This document shows positions 16,113 through 23,836 of a DNA stretch of 64,000 bases, one piece after another. Both the position numbers and the translations under genes were made by a program. Within the stretch, counting starts at the first letter, position 1; every line of letters starts with the position of its first letter. This DNA comes from Blastopirellula marina (GTDB lineage: Bacteria > Planctomycetota > Planctomycetia > Pirellulales > Pirellulaceae). The stretch is taken from positions 1 through 64,000 of the forward strand of contig NZ_PUIA01000035.1 of the NCBI RefSeq assembly GCF_002967715.1, read 5' to 3'. The notes under the pieces were generated by a model. The model saw nothing but the letters and a program-made list of their open reading frames with translations. It was not told the DNA's origin and did no database searches.

Positions 16113-16706
16113 ATGAACAACTTACGTCTCGAATATCTAAGCCCCGCTGATCTCAGCGACAATCCCAAGAACTGGCGAGAACATCCTTCATCTCAAACCA
16201 ATAGCCTTGCCGACATCATCGACCAAGTTGGTTGGGCAGGTGCCTTGCTATTCAATGAGGCAACCGGTCGTCTCATCGATGGTCACGCCCGAAAGAAAAT
16301 CGCCAAGGATGAAAAGGTTCCGGTTCTTATCGGTTCGTGGACTGAAGAACAAGAATCCTTGATTCTGGCTTCCCTCGATCCATTGGCAGCAATGGCCGAT
16401 GCCAACAGCGAAAAGTTCTCCGAGCTAATTGCATCCTTGGAGGAACAATCGGAAGCCGTGGAGGCTATGTTCAAAGAGATCGAGGAACGTGCTGGTTCCT
16501 TCGATGTCGGAGAAGGGGAATTCCCACAGATAGGCGATGAAGAGAAAACACATGGCCAAATGACCTTCACGCTCACAAACGATCAAACAGAGATCGTCAA
16601 CGAAGCATTGAAGGTTTCCAAGGGAATGGGACCATTTGCCGATGACGGCAACAAGAATGGTCTGGCTCTAGCTCGAATCTGCGAGGTGTTCCTTGGGTCG
16701 TGCTAA
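16113..16706 (+). CDS. ParB/sulfiredoxin-fold phage protein
   Basis: A 197-residue protein whose first 85 or so residues have the ParB N-terminal pattern: '[10 protein letters not shown]....T.SLADII..VGW', then '[11 protein letters not shown]', then '[28 protein letters not shown]'. Phage proteins of this type often sit beside DNA methylases or DNA-modifying enzymes. Here it overlaps the Mom-family gene by 14 bases. The rest is acidic and helical. The ATG at 16113 is preferred; an in-frame GTG at 16092 is the alternative and neither has a strong ribosome site. Role: probably DNA binding or nuclease linked to DNA modification (inference). Confidence 0.78.
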   Translation: MNNLRLEYLSPADLSDNPKNWREHPSSQTNSLADIIDQVGWAGALLFNEATGRLIDGHARKKIAKDEKVPVLIGSWTEEQESLILASLDPLAAMADANSEKFSELIASLEEQSEAVEAMFKEIEERAGSFDVGEGEFPQIGDEEKTHGQMTFTLTNDQTEIVNEALKVSKGMGPFADDGNKNGLALARICEVFLGSC

Positions 16707-17403
16707 AGATATCATCGTCAAGCCGATTCCTCGCAAGGATGCTGACAAGATCATCAAGTCATTGCATTACAGCGGGAAGGTCGTGAGGAATAGCCAGATA
16801 CATCTTGGCGTTTTTCTCGATGGCAAATGTGGTGGTGTTCTTCAATTCGGACCATCGCTCGACAAGAAGAAAATCATCGGTCTTGTTCGTGATACCAAGT
16901 GGAATGGATTCATTGAATTGAATCGAATGGCTCTGGCGGATTGGCTTCCTGCAAACGGAGAAAGCCGTTCTATCGCTGTTGCGATGAAGCTATTGAAGAA
17001 ACACTATCCACAGTTGGAGTGGGTCGTGTCATTTGCGGATGGCACCCAATGTGGACATGGCACGATTTACCAAGCCTCTGGATTCACCCTTACCGGCATC
17101 AATCAAAGCAAGAATCTTGTACGTCTGCCGAATGGTTCCACGATTCACAAAATGACGTTAGAAAGCAATCCAACGACACCAAGAACGGAGTTAGGTGGAA
17201 AGAGCTATTACGACGTGACTGGGGGACGTTACAACCTATCTGCCTATGTCGAAGAGGTTGGTGGTCAGGTGATTCCCGGCTTCCAGTTTCGTTACATGTA
17301 TTTTCTTAATTACGATGCACGAAAGAGGTTGACGGTTCCTGTGGTCCCGTTTTCCAAAATCAAGGAGATCGGTGGCGAGATGTATCGTGGTGAGGCTAAA
17401 TAA
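16693..17403 (+). CDS. Mom-family DNA adenine modification protein
   Basis: A 236-residue protein with the pattern of phage Mu Mom and its relatives, GNAT-like enzymes that modify adenine in phage DNA and protect it from host restriction. Seen in sequence: '[21 protein letters not shown]', '[16 protein letters not shown]', '[12 protein letters not shown]', '[12 protein letters not shown]' and '[22 protein letters not shown]'. Length is close to Mu Mom (about 240). The start is TTG at 16693, inside the end of the ParB-fold gene; no ATG or GTG is available before the conserved part. A tRNA-like element begins five bases after the stop. No Com-type translational activator is visible. Confidence 0.82.
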   Translation: MGRAKDIIVKPIPRKDADKIIKSLHYSGKVVRNSQIHLGVFLDGKCGGVLQFGPSLDKKKIIGLVRDTKWNGFIELNRMALADWLPANGESRSIAVAMKLLKKHYPQLEWVVSFADGTQCGHGTIYQASGFTLTGINQSKNLVRLPNGSTIHKMTLESNPTTPRTELGGKSYYDVTGGRYNLSAYVEEVGGQVIPGFQFRYMYFLNYDARKRLTVPVVPFSKIKEIGGEMYRGEAK

Positions 17404-17407
17404 ACAT

Positions 17408-17478
17408 GCGTCAGAGGTGTAACGGTACACACACCACAACCAGTGGTGAGAAGGCGGTTCGACTCCGACCCTGACGCT
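17408..17478 (+). tRNA. Degenerate tRNA-like element (no confident anticodon)
   Basis: GCGTCAG (17408-17414) pairs perfectly with CTGACGC (17471-17477) as an acceptor stem. GTGT/ACAC make a D stem, CACCA/TGGTG (17432-17436/17444-17448) an anticodon stem with a 7-nt loop, and GGCGG/CCG(A)CC a T stem with one bulged A, closing a perfect TTCGACT T loop (17458-17464). Odd features are a short D loop, A at position 8 and no U33 in the loop CAACCAG; the formal anticodon would be ACC. No CCA is encoded. It fills exactly the gap between two convergent genes. A decayed tRNA, or a tRNA mimic, fits better than a working tRNA. Confidence 0.5.
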
Positions 17479-17484
17479 TTACTC

Positions 17485-18144
17485 TTATTCATCGCCCTTC
17501 AATTTTTTGAAACGCTCTTCAGCCTGTTTAGCCAACGCCGGGGCAGTGTAAATGTATTCGGCAACTGCACGAGCAAGCGAGTCAAGCAGTGGAATCTCTG
17601 CCTCAGAAATATCAAAATCGTCTGCATGTGCTCCAACGTTTCCAAAGTCCTTGAGATGCTTAGCAATTTCGCTCAGTTTGTCAGGAATCAAATTACGGTT
17701 TGAAAGGTCTCTGAGCTTCGCTGCCAACGTGTTCCCGCTTGCCTGTTGATCCTTGCAAATAAATTCCAACGTTCGCCGTAGTTGAACAGCGTAGGAATTG
17801 GCGTCAACTCGGCGAACACGCTGGGCAGAGTTGTAAGCTTTCTGGACTTTCTCCGGTAAACCTACGAGTGAAGAGTTCAGTTGCGGATAGAGAATTGAAA
17901 CATCTGGATCATCGGGATTCATGCCCGAACAGTAAAATTCGACAGTAAGTATTGTCTTACTGCACGAGGAACACTTGAACAACTTATATGTATTGCGTTC
18001 TATAAATACGCCTGAGCGGTAGCCATCCTCATCACTATGCTCCTCTACCTCGTCAACTACAGCTTTCGCCAGAATCTCCATTGGAGCTACGTTGTGGCAA
18101 TGCCCGCACTTCTGAGACCCGGAATATTGTTTCTCTGCCACCAC
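17485..18144 (-). CDS. DUF4145 zinc-ribbon protein
   Basis: A protein of about 219 residues with an N-terminal zinc ribbon (CGHC near residue 15, CSSC near 65). A C-terminal DUF4145 domain contains 'LPEKVQKAYNSAQRVRRVDANSYAVQLRRTLEFIC', 'LAAKLRDLSNRNLIPDKLSEIAKHLKDFGNVGAHA' and 'LLDSLARAVAEYIY'. DUF4145 occurs in restriction-like and defence-associated proteins, but its activity is unknown to me. The GTG at 18144 was chosen because GGAG lies four bases upstream. The frame is open further to an ATG at 18366, but that start collides with the divergent gene at 18365. Likely a lysogeny-expressed accessory gene. Confidence 0.65.
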   Translation of the reverse strand: MVAEKQYSGSQKCGHCHNVAPMEILAKAVVDEVEEHSDEDGYRSGVFIERNTYKLFKCSSCSKTILTVEFYCSGMNPDDPDVSILYPQLNSSLVGLPEKVQKAYNSAQRVRRVDANSYAVQLRRTLEFICKDQQASGNTLAAKLRDLSNRNLIPDKLSEIAKHLKDFGNVGAHADDFDISEAEIPLLDSLARAVAEYIYTAPALAKQAEERFKKLKGDE

Positions 18145-18364
18145 GATTCTCCAATTATTCGCACCAACATTGATCTGACCATTCTGCCAGCCACCAAGCC
18201 GAACACAATACGACCCACTTTGAGGACAAAAAGTTCGGTCAAAAATCTTCCGAAATAAGCCGAAACGAGGCTTTCTTGTTTCGATCCCGCAGACAAAGCT
18301 GCTGCTCGTCGTTGGCAACTTCGCCGACACGAACACGCAACATTTTGTTTTTCGGAGATTTATC

Positions 18365-18751
18365 ATGGCTGCAAAACGCACCAACACCGCTGCAAACAAT
18401 GCCAACGCCACCGACAACAACGCCCCCAACAAGGCTGAGGCAATTCGGCAATATCACGCCGAAAATCCCAACGCTGGACCATCGGACATCGCTAAGGCCC
18501 TGAAGGCAAAGGGCGTTGATGTCACGGCATCACGTGTTTCGACCGTTCTACGACCTTCCTCCAAGAAGAAAGGTGGTCTGGATGTGGACACGATCAAAGT
18601 GGCTGCCGAATTTGCCAAGCAGTACGAAGGTTCGGTTGATGCCAAGGCTGCCATCGAAAAGGTTGGCAAATTCATCGATTCGTGTGGTTCCACGGAGAAG
18701 GCTCTTGAGGCATTGGATGCCTACCATGCGGTAGCCGAAGCCATCGGCTAG
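18365..18751 (+). CDS. Small phage protein with one HTH-like repeat
   Basis: A 128-residue protein. After an Ala/Asn-rich start, residues about 22-66 match the 40-residue HTH-like pattern seen twice in the 14125 gene ('AIRQY....P.AGPSDIAKALKAKG..V..SRVSTVL'). The C-terminal half is helical ('VAAEFAKQYEGSVDAKAAIEKVGKFI', 'STEKALEALDAYHAVAEAIG'). GGAG sits about seven bases ahead of the ATG, and a strong terminator follows. Likely a small DNA-binding protein; target unknown. Confidence 0.68.
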   Translation: MAAKRTNTAANNANATDNNAPNKAEAIRQYHAENPNAGPSDIAKALKAKGVDVTASRVSTVLRPSSKKKGGLDVDTIKVAAEFAKQYEGSVDAKAAIEKVGKFIDSCGSTEKALEALDAYHAVAEAIG

Positions 18752-18768
18752 TTCTGACCAGTTCCACC

Positions 18769-18795
18769 AAGCCCCGAGTGATCCTCGGGGCTTTT
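18769..18795 (+). terminator. Rho-independent terminator
   Basis: AAGCCCCGAG at 18769-18778 pairs perfectly with CTCGGGGCTT at 18784-18793 around a 5-nt loop, followed by a short T run. It ends the 18365 gene. Confidence 0.85.
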
Positions 18796-18818
18796 GTCGT
18801 TTCTTGAAGGAGATATCC

Positions 18819-19073
18819 ATGGGAAAGAAGAAGGTTATTGAGTGCCCTTATTGCAAGGGAGAAATGCGAAGACATTCCAAGGGTCGTGGTGTCATCATGG
18901 GGCTTCTCTGTGCCCTCATGGTGTTCTGCATTGGAGTGGCCGTGTTCCTGTTGATTCCGGTCATTGGTTGGATTGCTGGACCAATCATCTGCATCTATGC
19001 CCTCGGCATGGGCAGCAACAGAAAATCGTTCTGGAAGTGTAAGCAATGTAATTCCACCATCGACCGAACATAG
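18819..19073 (+). CDS. Small membrane protein with split zinc ribbon
   Basis: An 84-residue protein. CPYC at residues 10-13 and CKQC near 74-77 flank two hydrophobic segments (about 27-48 and 50-66). This suggests a cytoplasmic zinc ribbon assembled from both ends with a membrane hairpin between. AAGGAGAT stands seven bases before the ATG at 18819. It lies between a terminator and the next gene, which starts 10 bases after its stop. A phage accessory gene of unknown role, possibly acting at the membrane. Confidence 0.6.
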   Translation: MGKKKVIECPYCKGEMRRHSKGRGVIMGLLCALMVFCIGVAVFLLIPVIGWIAGPIICIYALGMGSNRKSFWKCKQCNSTIDRT

Positions 19074-19083
19074 GAGCACACAC

Positions 19084-19494
19084 GTGAAATCATTAGATCA
19101 GAAAGCAACTCGTATCTTCCTGAAGCTGGTCGAGGGAATGAAACGCATCGGGTCAAATCGGAAGATTGACAACACCGAGGGTGTCTTCATGCCGGTCTGC
19201 GTGGAGGTGATTGGGAAGCCAACCACGAAACCTCGTCTGGTGTCACCGGGCTTAGTGGTTTCGGTCACGCATTATCACGAGGTCGAGCGTGATCTAGTCA
19301 CCGATCCAGAGGTTACGTTCCTGTGGACTGGGAAGAACATTTTCCCGATGACGTTTGAGCAGGGTGGCATGTGCTACCGGCAGTGGGTAAAGATCGAAGA
19401 CGGCAGGATTTCGTACCACAAGGGAGGGCAGGCTGATCTTGCGATGTTTTGCAACGAGTGGATGAGGAATATTGCTGACCAGCAGGAATTGTGA
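19084..19494 (+). CDS. Uncharacterised phage/mobile-element protein
   Basis: A 136-residue protein starting at GTG (19084), with AGGAG seven bases upstream overlapping the previous stop. It carries 'ATRIFLKLVEGMKRIG', 'FMPVCVEVIGK', 'LVVSVTHYHEVERDLVTDPEVTFLW' and a C-terminal 'CNEWMRNIADQQ'. This resembles small phage proteins of unknown function with a 'vS.aHYyeq..Dl..DPe' core (DUF6908-like; the family name is from memory). Followed by a strong terminator. Function unknown. Confidence 0.6.
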   Translation: MKSLDQKATRIFLKLVEGMKRIGSNRKIDNTEGVFMPVCVEVIGKPTTKPRLVSPGLVVSVTHYHEVERDLVTDPEVTFLWTGKNIFPMTFEQGGMCYRQWVKIEDGRISYHKGGQADLAMFCNEWMRNIADQQEL

Positions 19495-19523
19495 CGTTTG
19501 CCGTTACAACATTTGTAATCGAG

Positions 19524-19551
19524 AAGCCATGTCGTGATGACATGGCTTTTT
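19524..19551 (+). terminator. Rho-independent terminator
   Basis: AAGCCATGTC at 19524-19533 pairs perfectly with GACATGGCTT at 19539-19548 around a 5-nt loop, followed by T at 19547-19551. Confidence 0.85.
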
Positions 19552-19590
19552 CTTGGCTCTGGGACGTTCCAAATTAGGTGAGAAAACATA

Positions 19591-20061
19591 TTGACCTCAC
19601 CGCCCAAAAAAGGGACTTTTCTCGAACCAGAAAAGACCATTCGAAGTCATAAGGAAATTCGAGAAATGGATATCGAGGAAAATCTACGTTTTGAGGATTT
19701 ACCTAAGCTAATTTTGGCTGCTCACAAGCGACAAATTGAGGCACAATCAGATTTCTCTTTCGCTAAGGCATCCCTTGAACGCATCAAGGCGGAAGTTCGG
19801 TTAATGCACTGCCAGACACATCGTCACTACAAAGCTACCGATTTCACCACGATTGATGAAAACGTACAGGCCGCACAAAGACTGCACTTGAACGCTCAAA
19901 AGACGCTATCAATTGCCGCAGCAGAACTGGAAATGTTGCAGAATACATTCAAAGTATGCCAAGCGATGGTAGGCTCTGGGCTTCCGATTCTGCTTCCACC
20001 AACAATCAAAGTGGTTCATCCCGAAAGCGATGATCGAATCGACGATATCGCCGCCGCCTAA
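19591..20061 (+). CDS. Coiled-coil phage protein of unknown function
   Basis: A 156-residue protein, mostly helical, with long heptad-like stretches ('LPKLILAAHKRQIEAQSDFSFAKASLERIKAEVRL', then 'NVQAAQRLHLNAQKTLSIAAAELEMLQNTF'), hence probably a coiled coil. The open frame starts at TTG (19591); an internal ATG at 19669 is a possible alternative, giving about 130 residues. It is the last gene before the prophage right end. No family recognised. Confidence 0.5.
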   Translation: MTSPPKKGTFLEPEKTIRSHKEIREMDIEENLRFEDLPKLILAAHKRQIEAQSDFSFAKASLERIKAEVRLMHCQTHRHYKATDFTTIDENVQAAQRLHLNAQKTLSIAAAELEMLQNTFKVCQAMVGSGLPILLPPTIKVVHPESDDRIDDIAAA

Positions 20062-20170
20062 ATGGTCCGTCTAACGGCCCCACACGCCAAATAGAACGAC
20101 TTTCGGGCGAATCTTGGCCGATCATGTGGCGATGATCTACGAGCATTCTATGGGCGATTCATGGGCCGTA

Positions 20171-20229
20171 GATTTGGTACGGATTCGGCCCAATTAGGTA
20201 CACATGCGATTTGGTACAAATTAGGTACA
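20171..20229. repeat. Four direct repeats of RATTWGGTAC near the prophage right end
   Basis: GATTTGGTAC occurs at 20171 and 20208, and AATTAGGTAC at 20192 and 20219, all in the same orientation with steps of 21, 16 and 11 bases. They lie 55-110 bp inside the tRNA-Val junction, in a stretch with no gene. Spaced direct repeats of about 10 bp next to an attachment site are typical of integrase arm sites or excisionase sites; this role is inferred. Confidence 0.5.
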
Positions 20230-20242
20230 AAATCAGCGCACG

Positions 20243-20276
20243 AAAAAAGCCGTAAATCGTTATGAATTACGGCTTT
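20243..20276 (-). terminator. Terminator downstream of tRNA-Val (minus strand)
   Basis: AAAGCCGTAA (20246-20255) pairs with TTACGGCTTT (20267-20276). Read on the minus strand it ends in six T (20248-20243). It sits seven bases beyond the tRNA 3' end, as a tRNA transcript terminator would. If the attachment core is the tRNA 3' end, this terminator is phage-borne. Confidence 0.7.
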
Positions 20277-20282
20277 ATGAAG

Positions 20283-20356
20283 TGGGCGATACAGGATTCG
20301 AACCTGTGACCCCTACCATGTCAAGGTAGTGCTCTAACCAACTGAGCCAATCGCCC
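20283..20356 (-). tRNA. tRNA-Val (anticodon GAC)
   Basis: A complete cloverleaf on the minus strand: acceptor GGGCGAT/ATCGCCC, D arm GCTC..GAGC, anticodon stem CTACC/GGTAG with loop TTGACAT (anticodon GAC, Val), T arm ACAGG-TTCGAAT-CCTGT, and discriminator A. CCA is not encoded. Its 3' end faces the prophage, making it the likely attachment site. Confidence 0.95.
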
Positions 20357-20814
20357 TTTTGTGCTTCTTGCAATCAAGCGGTGACGCTTATTGCGTGCAA
20401 GCAATTATCAGTGATTCACCCCCGTGGAGGTTAACCAAACGCGTAGTTTGCCATTAGAACTGTCCGATCGTCAAGGGGCTACAACGAAAATTGCGATTAT
20501 GTCCCCTCACCTAAGCTGCCCCGACCTGGAGACTTAGCGTCCAAATAGCCTGGGGAACGACAACCTGGACTTTTCCTAATGCGCAACTTCCGTCAATCTA
20601 TACGCTTCTTGCGGTGAACCCGCTTACCCGGCGGGGCGTCTCTAACAACACAAATAATGGAGAGCCCTGCCGCTGGCAGAAGGTTCGCCCTGGCAGATAG
20701 ATCGCTACGACGGCCACATCTGCCCGATCCATCCTTACGGTTTTAGCGACATCCTTTGTTTCGATGTCCTCGTGAGCCTGGAAATCGCCATTTGGATAAG
20801 AAACCGAACACATC
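20357..20814. other. Gene-free leader between tRNA-Val and thrS
   Basis: These 458 bases hold no convincing ORF. Small hairpins are visible, for example CTGCC/GGCAG around 20667-20679, and the 3' part presumably carries the thrS promoter and leader. No T-box or other named riboswitch was recognised. Confidence 0.5.
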
Positions 20815-22824
20815 ATGCTCGAGGTCATTCTTCCCGACGGATCCAAGAAGGAATTCGATCACGCCGTCACCCCCATGGAGGTCGCTGCCGATATCGGTCC
20901 CGGCCTGGCCAAAGCGACCCTTGCCGGCGAAGTCGACGGCAATATCGTGGGCTTCGATACCAAGCTGCCTGAAGAAGGCACCGTCAACTTGCGACTGTTG
21001 ACCAAGAAGGACGAGGAAGCGTTGGGGGTTATGCGGCATAGCTGTGCCCACATCATGGCCCGAGCCGTCATGAGGCTGTTTGACGGTGTGCAGCTCGCGT
21101 TTGGTCCGACCATCGAAGGGGGTTTCTACTACGACTTCGACCTTGAGCACAAGCTTTCCGAAGAAGACTTCCCGGCCATCGAAGCCGAGATGAAGAAGAT
21201 CATCAAGGAAGACGAGCCGTTCGAGCGCATTGAACGCAATCGAGATGAATCACTGCAGGTCGTCAAAGACCTGGGACAGAAGTACAAGATAGAGCACATC
21301 GAGACCGGCCTGAAAGATCACGCGTCGATGTCGTTCTATCAGCAAGGCGAGTTCATCGACCTGTGCCGCGGGCCCCATATTCCGCGTCCGAAAGCGATTG
21401 GGGCCTATAAAATCCTGTCGGTTGCTGGTGCCTACTGGAAAGGGGATTCCAACAATCGTCAGCTGCAGCGGCTGTATGCGACTGCCTTCTTTACCAAGGA
21501 AGACCTGGAAGCCCACCTAACCAAAATCGAAGAAGCCAAACGCCGCGACCACCGCGTGCTAGGCAAGCAGTTGGATCTGTTCTCGATCAATCCGCTGGTA
21601 GGGCAGGGGCTTATCCTGTGGTCCCCTAAGGGGACCATCATTCGTAACCTGCTGACCGAGTTCGTTGGCGAACAGCTAAAGAAGTTCGAGTACCTGCCGG
21701 TCGTGACTCCGAACATCGGCAAGGTCGACCTGTACAAGATCTCGGGACACTATCCTTATTACAAGGACAGCCAGTTCGCACCCATTCATCAGGCCGAGGA
21801 TGAAGAATACCTCCTCAAGCCGATGAATTGCCCGCACCATATCATGATCTACAAGTCTCGGCCGCGTAGTTACCGTGAATTGCCGTACCGCTTGTCGGAA
21901 TTCGGTACCGTTTACCGCTACGAGCAGTCAGGCGAATTGAACGGCATGACCCGCGTGCGTGGGTTCACCCAGGACGATGCTCACATCTTCTGCACCGACG
22001 AACAAGTCGAAGACGAGTTCCGCAAGTGCATCCAGATGACTCAGTACGTGCTGAGCAGCCTGGGCCTGACCGACTACCGCGTCCGCTTGGGTTTCCGCGA
22101 TCCCGATAGCGGCAAGTACGTTGGCAAGGAAGCAGTGTGGGATGCCGCCGAAGCCGCCCTGGTTCGTGTGTGCAAGAACATGGGCATCACTGCGACTGCC
22201 GAAGCAGGCGAAGCCGCGTTCTACGGTCCGAAGGCCGACTTTGTGGTGAACGACTGCCTGGGCCGCGAATGGCAACTGGGTACTGTGCAGTTGGACTACA
22301 ACCTGCCTAGTGCCGAGCGTTTCGACCTGGAGTACATCGGCAAGGACAACCAGCCGCACCGGCCGGTGATGATCCACCGTGCTCCGTTCGGCTCGTTGGA
22401 ACGCTTCATGGGTGTGCTGATCGAGCACTTTGCCGGCGCGTTCCCACTATGGCTGGCACCGGAACAGATTCGCCTCCTGACGGTCAGCCAGAAGTTCGAC
22501 GAGTATGCCCAGAAGGTCGAAAAAGAGCTGCTGGCCGCCGGCTTCCGAGTTAGTGGCGACTATCGCCCTGAAAAGATCGGGGCCAAGATCCGTGCCGCTC
22601 AGTTGGAACTGATTCCGTACATGTTCATCATTGGTGGACGCGAAATGGAAGAAGAAGCCGTTTCGGTACGCGACCGCATCGATGGCGACCTGGGATCGAT
22701 GAAGATCCCCCAAGCGATCGAGAAACTGCAGGAAGAAGTGGCCAATCGCGTGGTTCGCCAGGTCTTCAAAGGATCGGCCGGCCTGGGGACCTCCGGCACC
22801 GCCACCACCAGCGAAGGCTACTAA
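20815..22824 (+). CDS. thrS: Threonyl-tRNA synthetase
   Basis: A 669-residue class II synthetase that charges tRNA-Thr. The order is as in the family: TGS domain (about 1-62), second additional/editing domain with '[11 protein letters not shown]' (about 76-86), catalytic core with '[21 protein letters not shown]', '[27 protein letters not shown]' and '[20 protein letters not shown]', and the C-terminal anticodon domain ('[13 protein letters not shown]', '[26 protein letters not shown]'). Length is normal. The ATG at 20815 begins directly with the TGS start '[10 protein letters not shown]'. It precedes infC, as in many bacteria. Confidence 0.97.
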   Translation: MLEVILPDGSKKEFDHAVTPMEVAADIGPGLAKATLAGEVDGNIVGFDTKLPEEGTVNLRLLTKKDEEALGVMRHSCAHIMARAVMRLFDGVQLAFGPTIEGGFYYDFDLEHKLSEEDFPAIEAEMKKIIKEDEPFERIERNRDESLQVVKDLGQKYKIEHIETGLKDHASMSFYQQGEFIDLCRGPHIPRPKAIGAYKILSVAGAYWKGDSNNRQLQRLYATAFFTKEDLEAHLTKIEEAKRRDHRVLGKQLDLFSINPLVGQGLILWSPKGTIIRNLLTEFVGEQLKKFEYLPVVTPNIGKVDLYKISGHYPYYKDSQFAPIHQAEDEEYLLKPMNCPHHIMIYKSRPRSYRELPYRLSEFGTVYRYEQSGELNGMTRVRGFTQDDAHIFCTDEQVEDEFRKCIQMTQYVLSSLGLTDYRVRLGFRDPDSGKYVGKEAVWDAAEAALVRVCKNMGITATAEAGEAAFYGPKADFVVNDCLGREWQLGTVQLDYNLPSAERFDLEYIGKDNQPHRPVMIHRAPFGSLERFMGVLIEHFAGAFPLWLAPEQIRLLTVSQKFDEYAQKVEKELLAAGFRVSGDYRPEKIGAKIRAAQLELIPYMFIIGGREMEEEAVSVRDRIDGDLGSMKIPQAIEKLQEEVANRVVRQVFKGSAGLGTSGTATTSEGY

Positions 22825-22831
22825 GCATTAA

Positions 22832-22871
22832 GCCAGGCCCCACCGCCCCCAGACCTGGGGGCGAGCCTGGC
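22832..22871. terminator. Strong G+C-rich hairpin after thrS, possible terminator
   Basis: GCCAGGC (22832-22838) pairs with GCCTGGC (22865-22871), and inside it GCCCCCAG (22845-22852) pairs with CTGGGGGC (22855-22862). It lies seven bases after the thrS stop. There is no T tract, so it could instead be a 3' stabiliser or a Rho-dependent element. Confidence 0.45.
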
Positions 22872-23000
22872 GGATTGCTGAAAGAGTCCCGTTCGCCAGA
22901 AGGCCATTTGCCCCGTAACGGGAACAGGAACCGCCATTACCACCCGGAAAGGTGGCAAAATTCGCCGATTCCTATTTTCGTGCGTTAACGTGGCGGAAAC

Positions 23001-23032
23001 TTGACGATAGAATGTTTTCAATGTGGTACGAT
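23001..23032 (+). promoter_or_regulatory. Possible infC promoter
   Basis: TTGACG at 23001-23006 resembles a -35 box, and TACGAT at 23027-23032 could be a -10 box, but the 20-base spacing is long. It stands about 70 bases before the proposed infC start, in an A+T-rich stretch. Confidence 0.25.
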
Positions 23033-23101
23033 TTTACGGGTTGTCCACAACGTCGATAATATTTGCATTACCCGTTTCCTAGCTTAAAAGGATCACTAGC
23101 C

Positions 23102-23650
23102 ATCGCCCTGCGAAACACGTCTCGCGATCGAGACCGCGATCAAAATCGCGACCAGACTCGAATCAACGATCGCATTAGAATCTCGCCCATTCGAGTCATT
23201 GCTGCTGATGGAGAACAATTAGGCGTTCTGCCCACCGACGAAGCCTTGTCGATTGCTCGCGAAGCAGGATTAGACCTGGTCGAAGTTGCCCCTGGTGCCA
23301 AGCCACCGGTGTGCCGCATCATGGACTACGGTAAGTACAAGTACCAACAAAGCAAGAAGCAACACAAGAACCAGTCGCACCACACCAAGACGAAGGAAAT
23401 CCGCCTGCGTCCGAAGACGGGCGACCACGATATCGAGTTCAAGGTCAAGCAAGCGATCAGCTTCTTAAAGCACAAAGATAAAGTCCAGGTTTCGGTCCAG
23501 TTCAAGGGTCGTGAAATGGCACACGTGGAAGAAGGCCATCGCGTTATGGCTCAAGTGATCGAACTGCTCGCGGAAGTGGGCAAGGTTGAATCGCCCCCGA
23601 AACAAATGGGACGCCGCATCATGGCGACGGTGTCTCCCAAAGCCGGCTAA
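23102..23650 (+). CDS. infC: Translation initiation factor IF-3, probable ATC start
   Basis: IF-3, which binds the 30S subunit and checks the initiator codon. The N-domain has '[42 protein letters not shown]'; the linker '[16 protein letters not shown]'; the C-domain '[25 protein letters not shown]', '[10 protein letters not shown]' and '[10 protein letters not shown]'. There is no ATG before the conserved N-terminus. ATC at 23102, nine bases after AGGA (23089-23092), is the best start and would give 182 residues. In-frame TTG (23063) and CTG (23108) are alternatives. A non-AUG start matches IF-3 self-regulation known from enteric bacteria. A dispensable Arg/Asp-rich segment follows the start. 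Confidence 0.9.
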   Translation: MALRNTSRDRDRDQNRDQTRINDRIRISPIRVIAADGEQLGVLPTDEALSIAREAGLDLVEVAPGAKPPVCRIMDYGKYKYQQSKKQHKNQSHHTKTKEIRLRPKTGDHDIEFKVKQAISFLKHKDKVQVSVQFKGREMAHVEEGHRVMAQVIELLAEVGKVESPPKQMGRRIMATVSPKAG

Positions 23651-23672
23651 CGGCCAAGCTATCGACGAAAAC

Positions 23673-23703
23673 GACCACTTCGAATTTCGAGGTGGTCTTT
23701 TTT
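23673..23703 (+). terminator. Rho-independent terminator after infC
   Basis: GACCACTTCG at 23673-23682 pairs with CGAGGTGGTC at 23688-23697 (one G-U), followed by seven T. It ends the infC transcript, so rpmI is transcribed separately here. Confidence 0.85.
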
Positions 23704-23836
23704 ATGCGCGGTACCTGACTTGCTAGCAGGCATCGAAATAGGCAAATGCTCTTGCTGATTTTGTTTGCCCTCTGGTACCTTTCCGCGTCGCTGCTCGCAA
23801 GGATGCTTCGCTGCGCCATCCCGGAAGGCTAACCCC

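Larger units (their letters stand above)
1..20282. mobile_element. Right-hand part of an integrated siphovirus-like prophage
   Basis: Capsid, neck, tail-tube, tail-chaperone, tape-measure and fibre genes lie in the usual phage order and are followed by accessory genes. The stretch is visibly more A+T-rich than the DNA after 20357, and its genes are short with overlapping stops and starts (for example 1950, 2519, 4244, 8458, 9168). The right edge abuts the 3' end of tRNA-Val(GAC), a classic integration target. Terminase, portal and protease genes would lie left of the window. No integrase, repressor or lysis gene was recognised, so whether the phage is intact cannot be judged. Confidence 0.85.

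Noticed and set aside
20357-20814. T-box or tRNA-mimic regulator for thrS
   Set aside because: Only small hairpins were found; no T-box sequence and no convincing tRNA-Thr mimic could be drawn.
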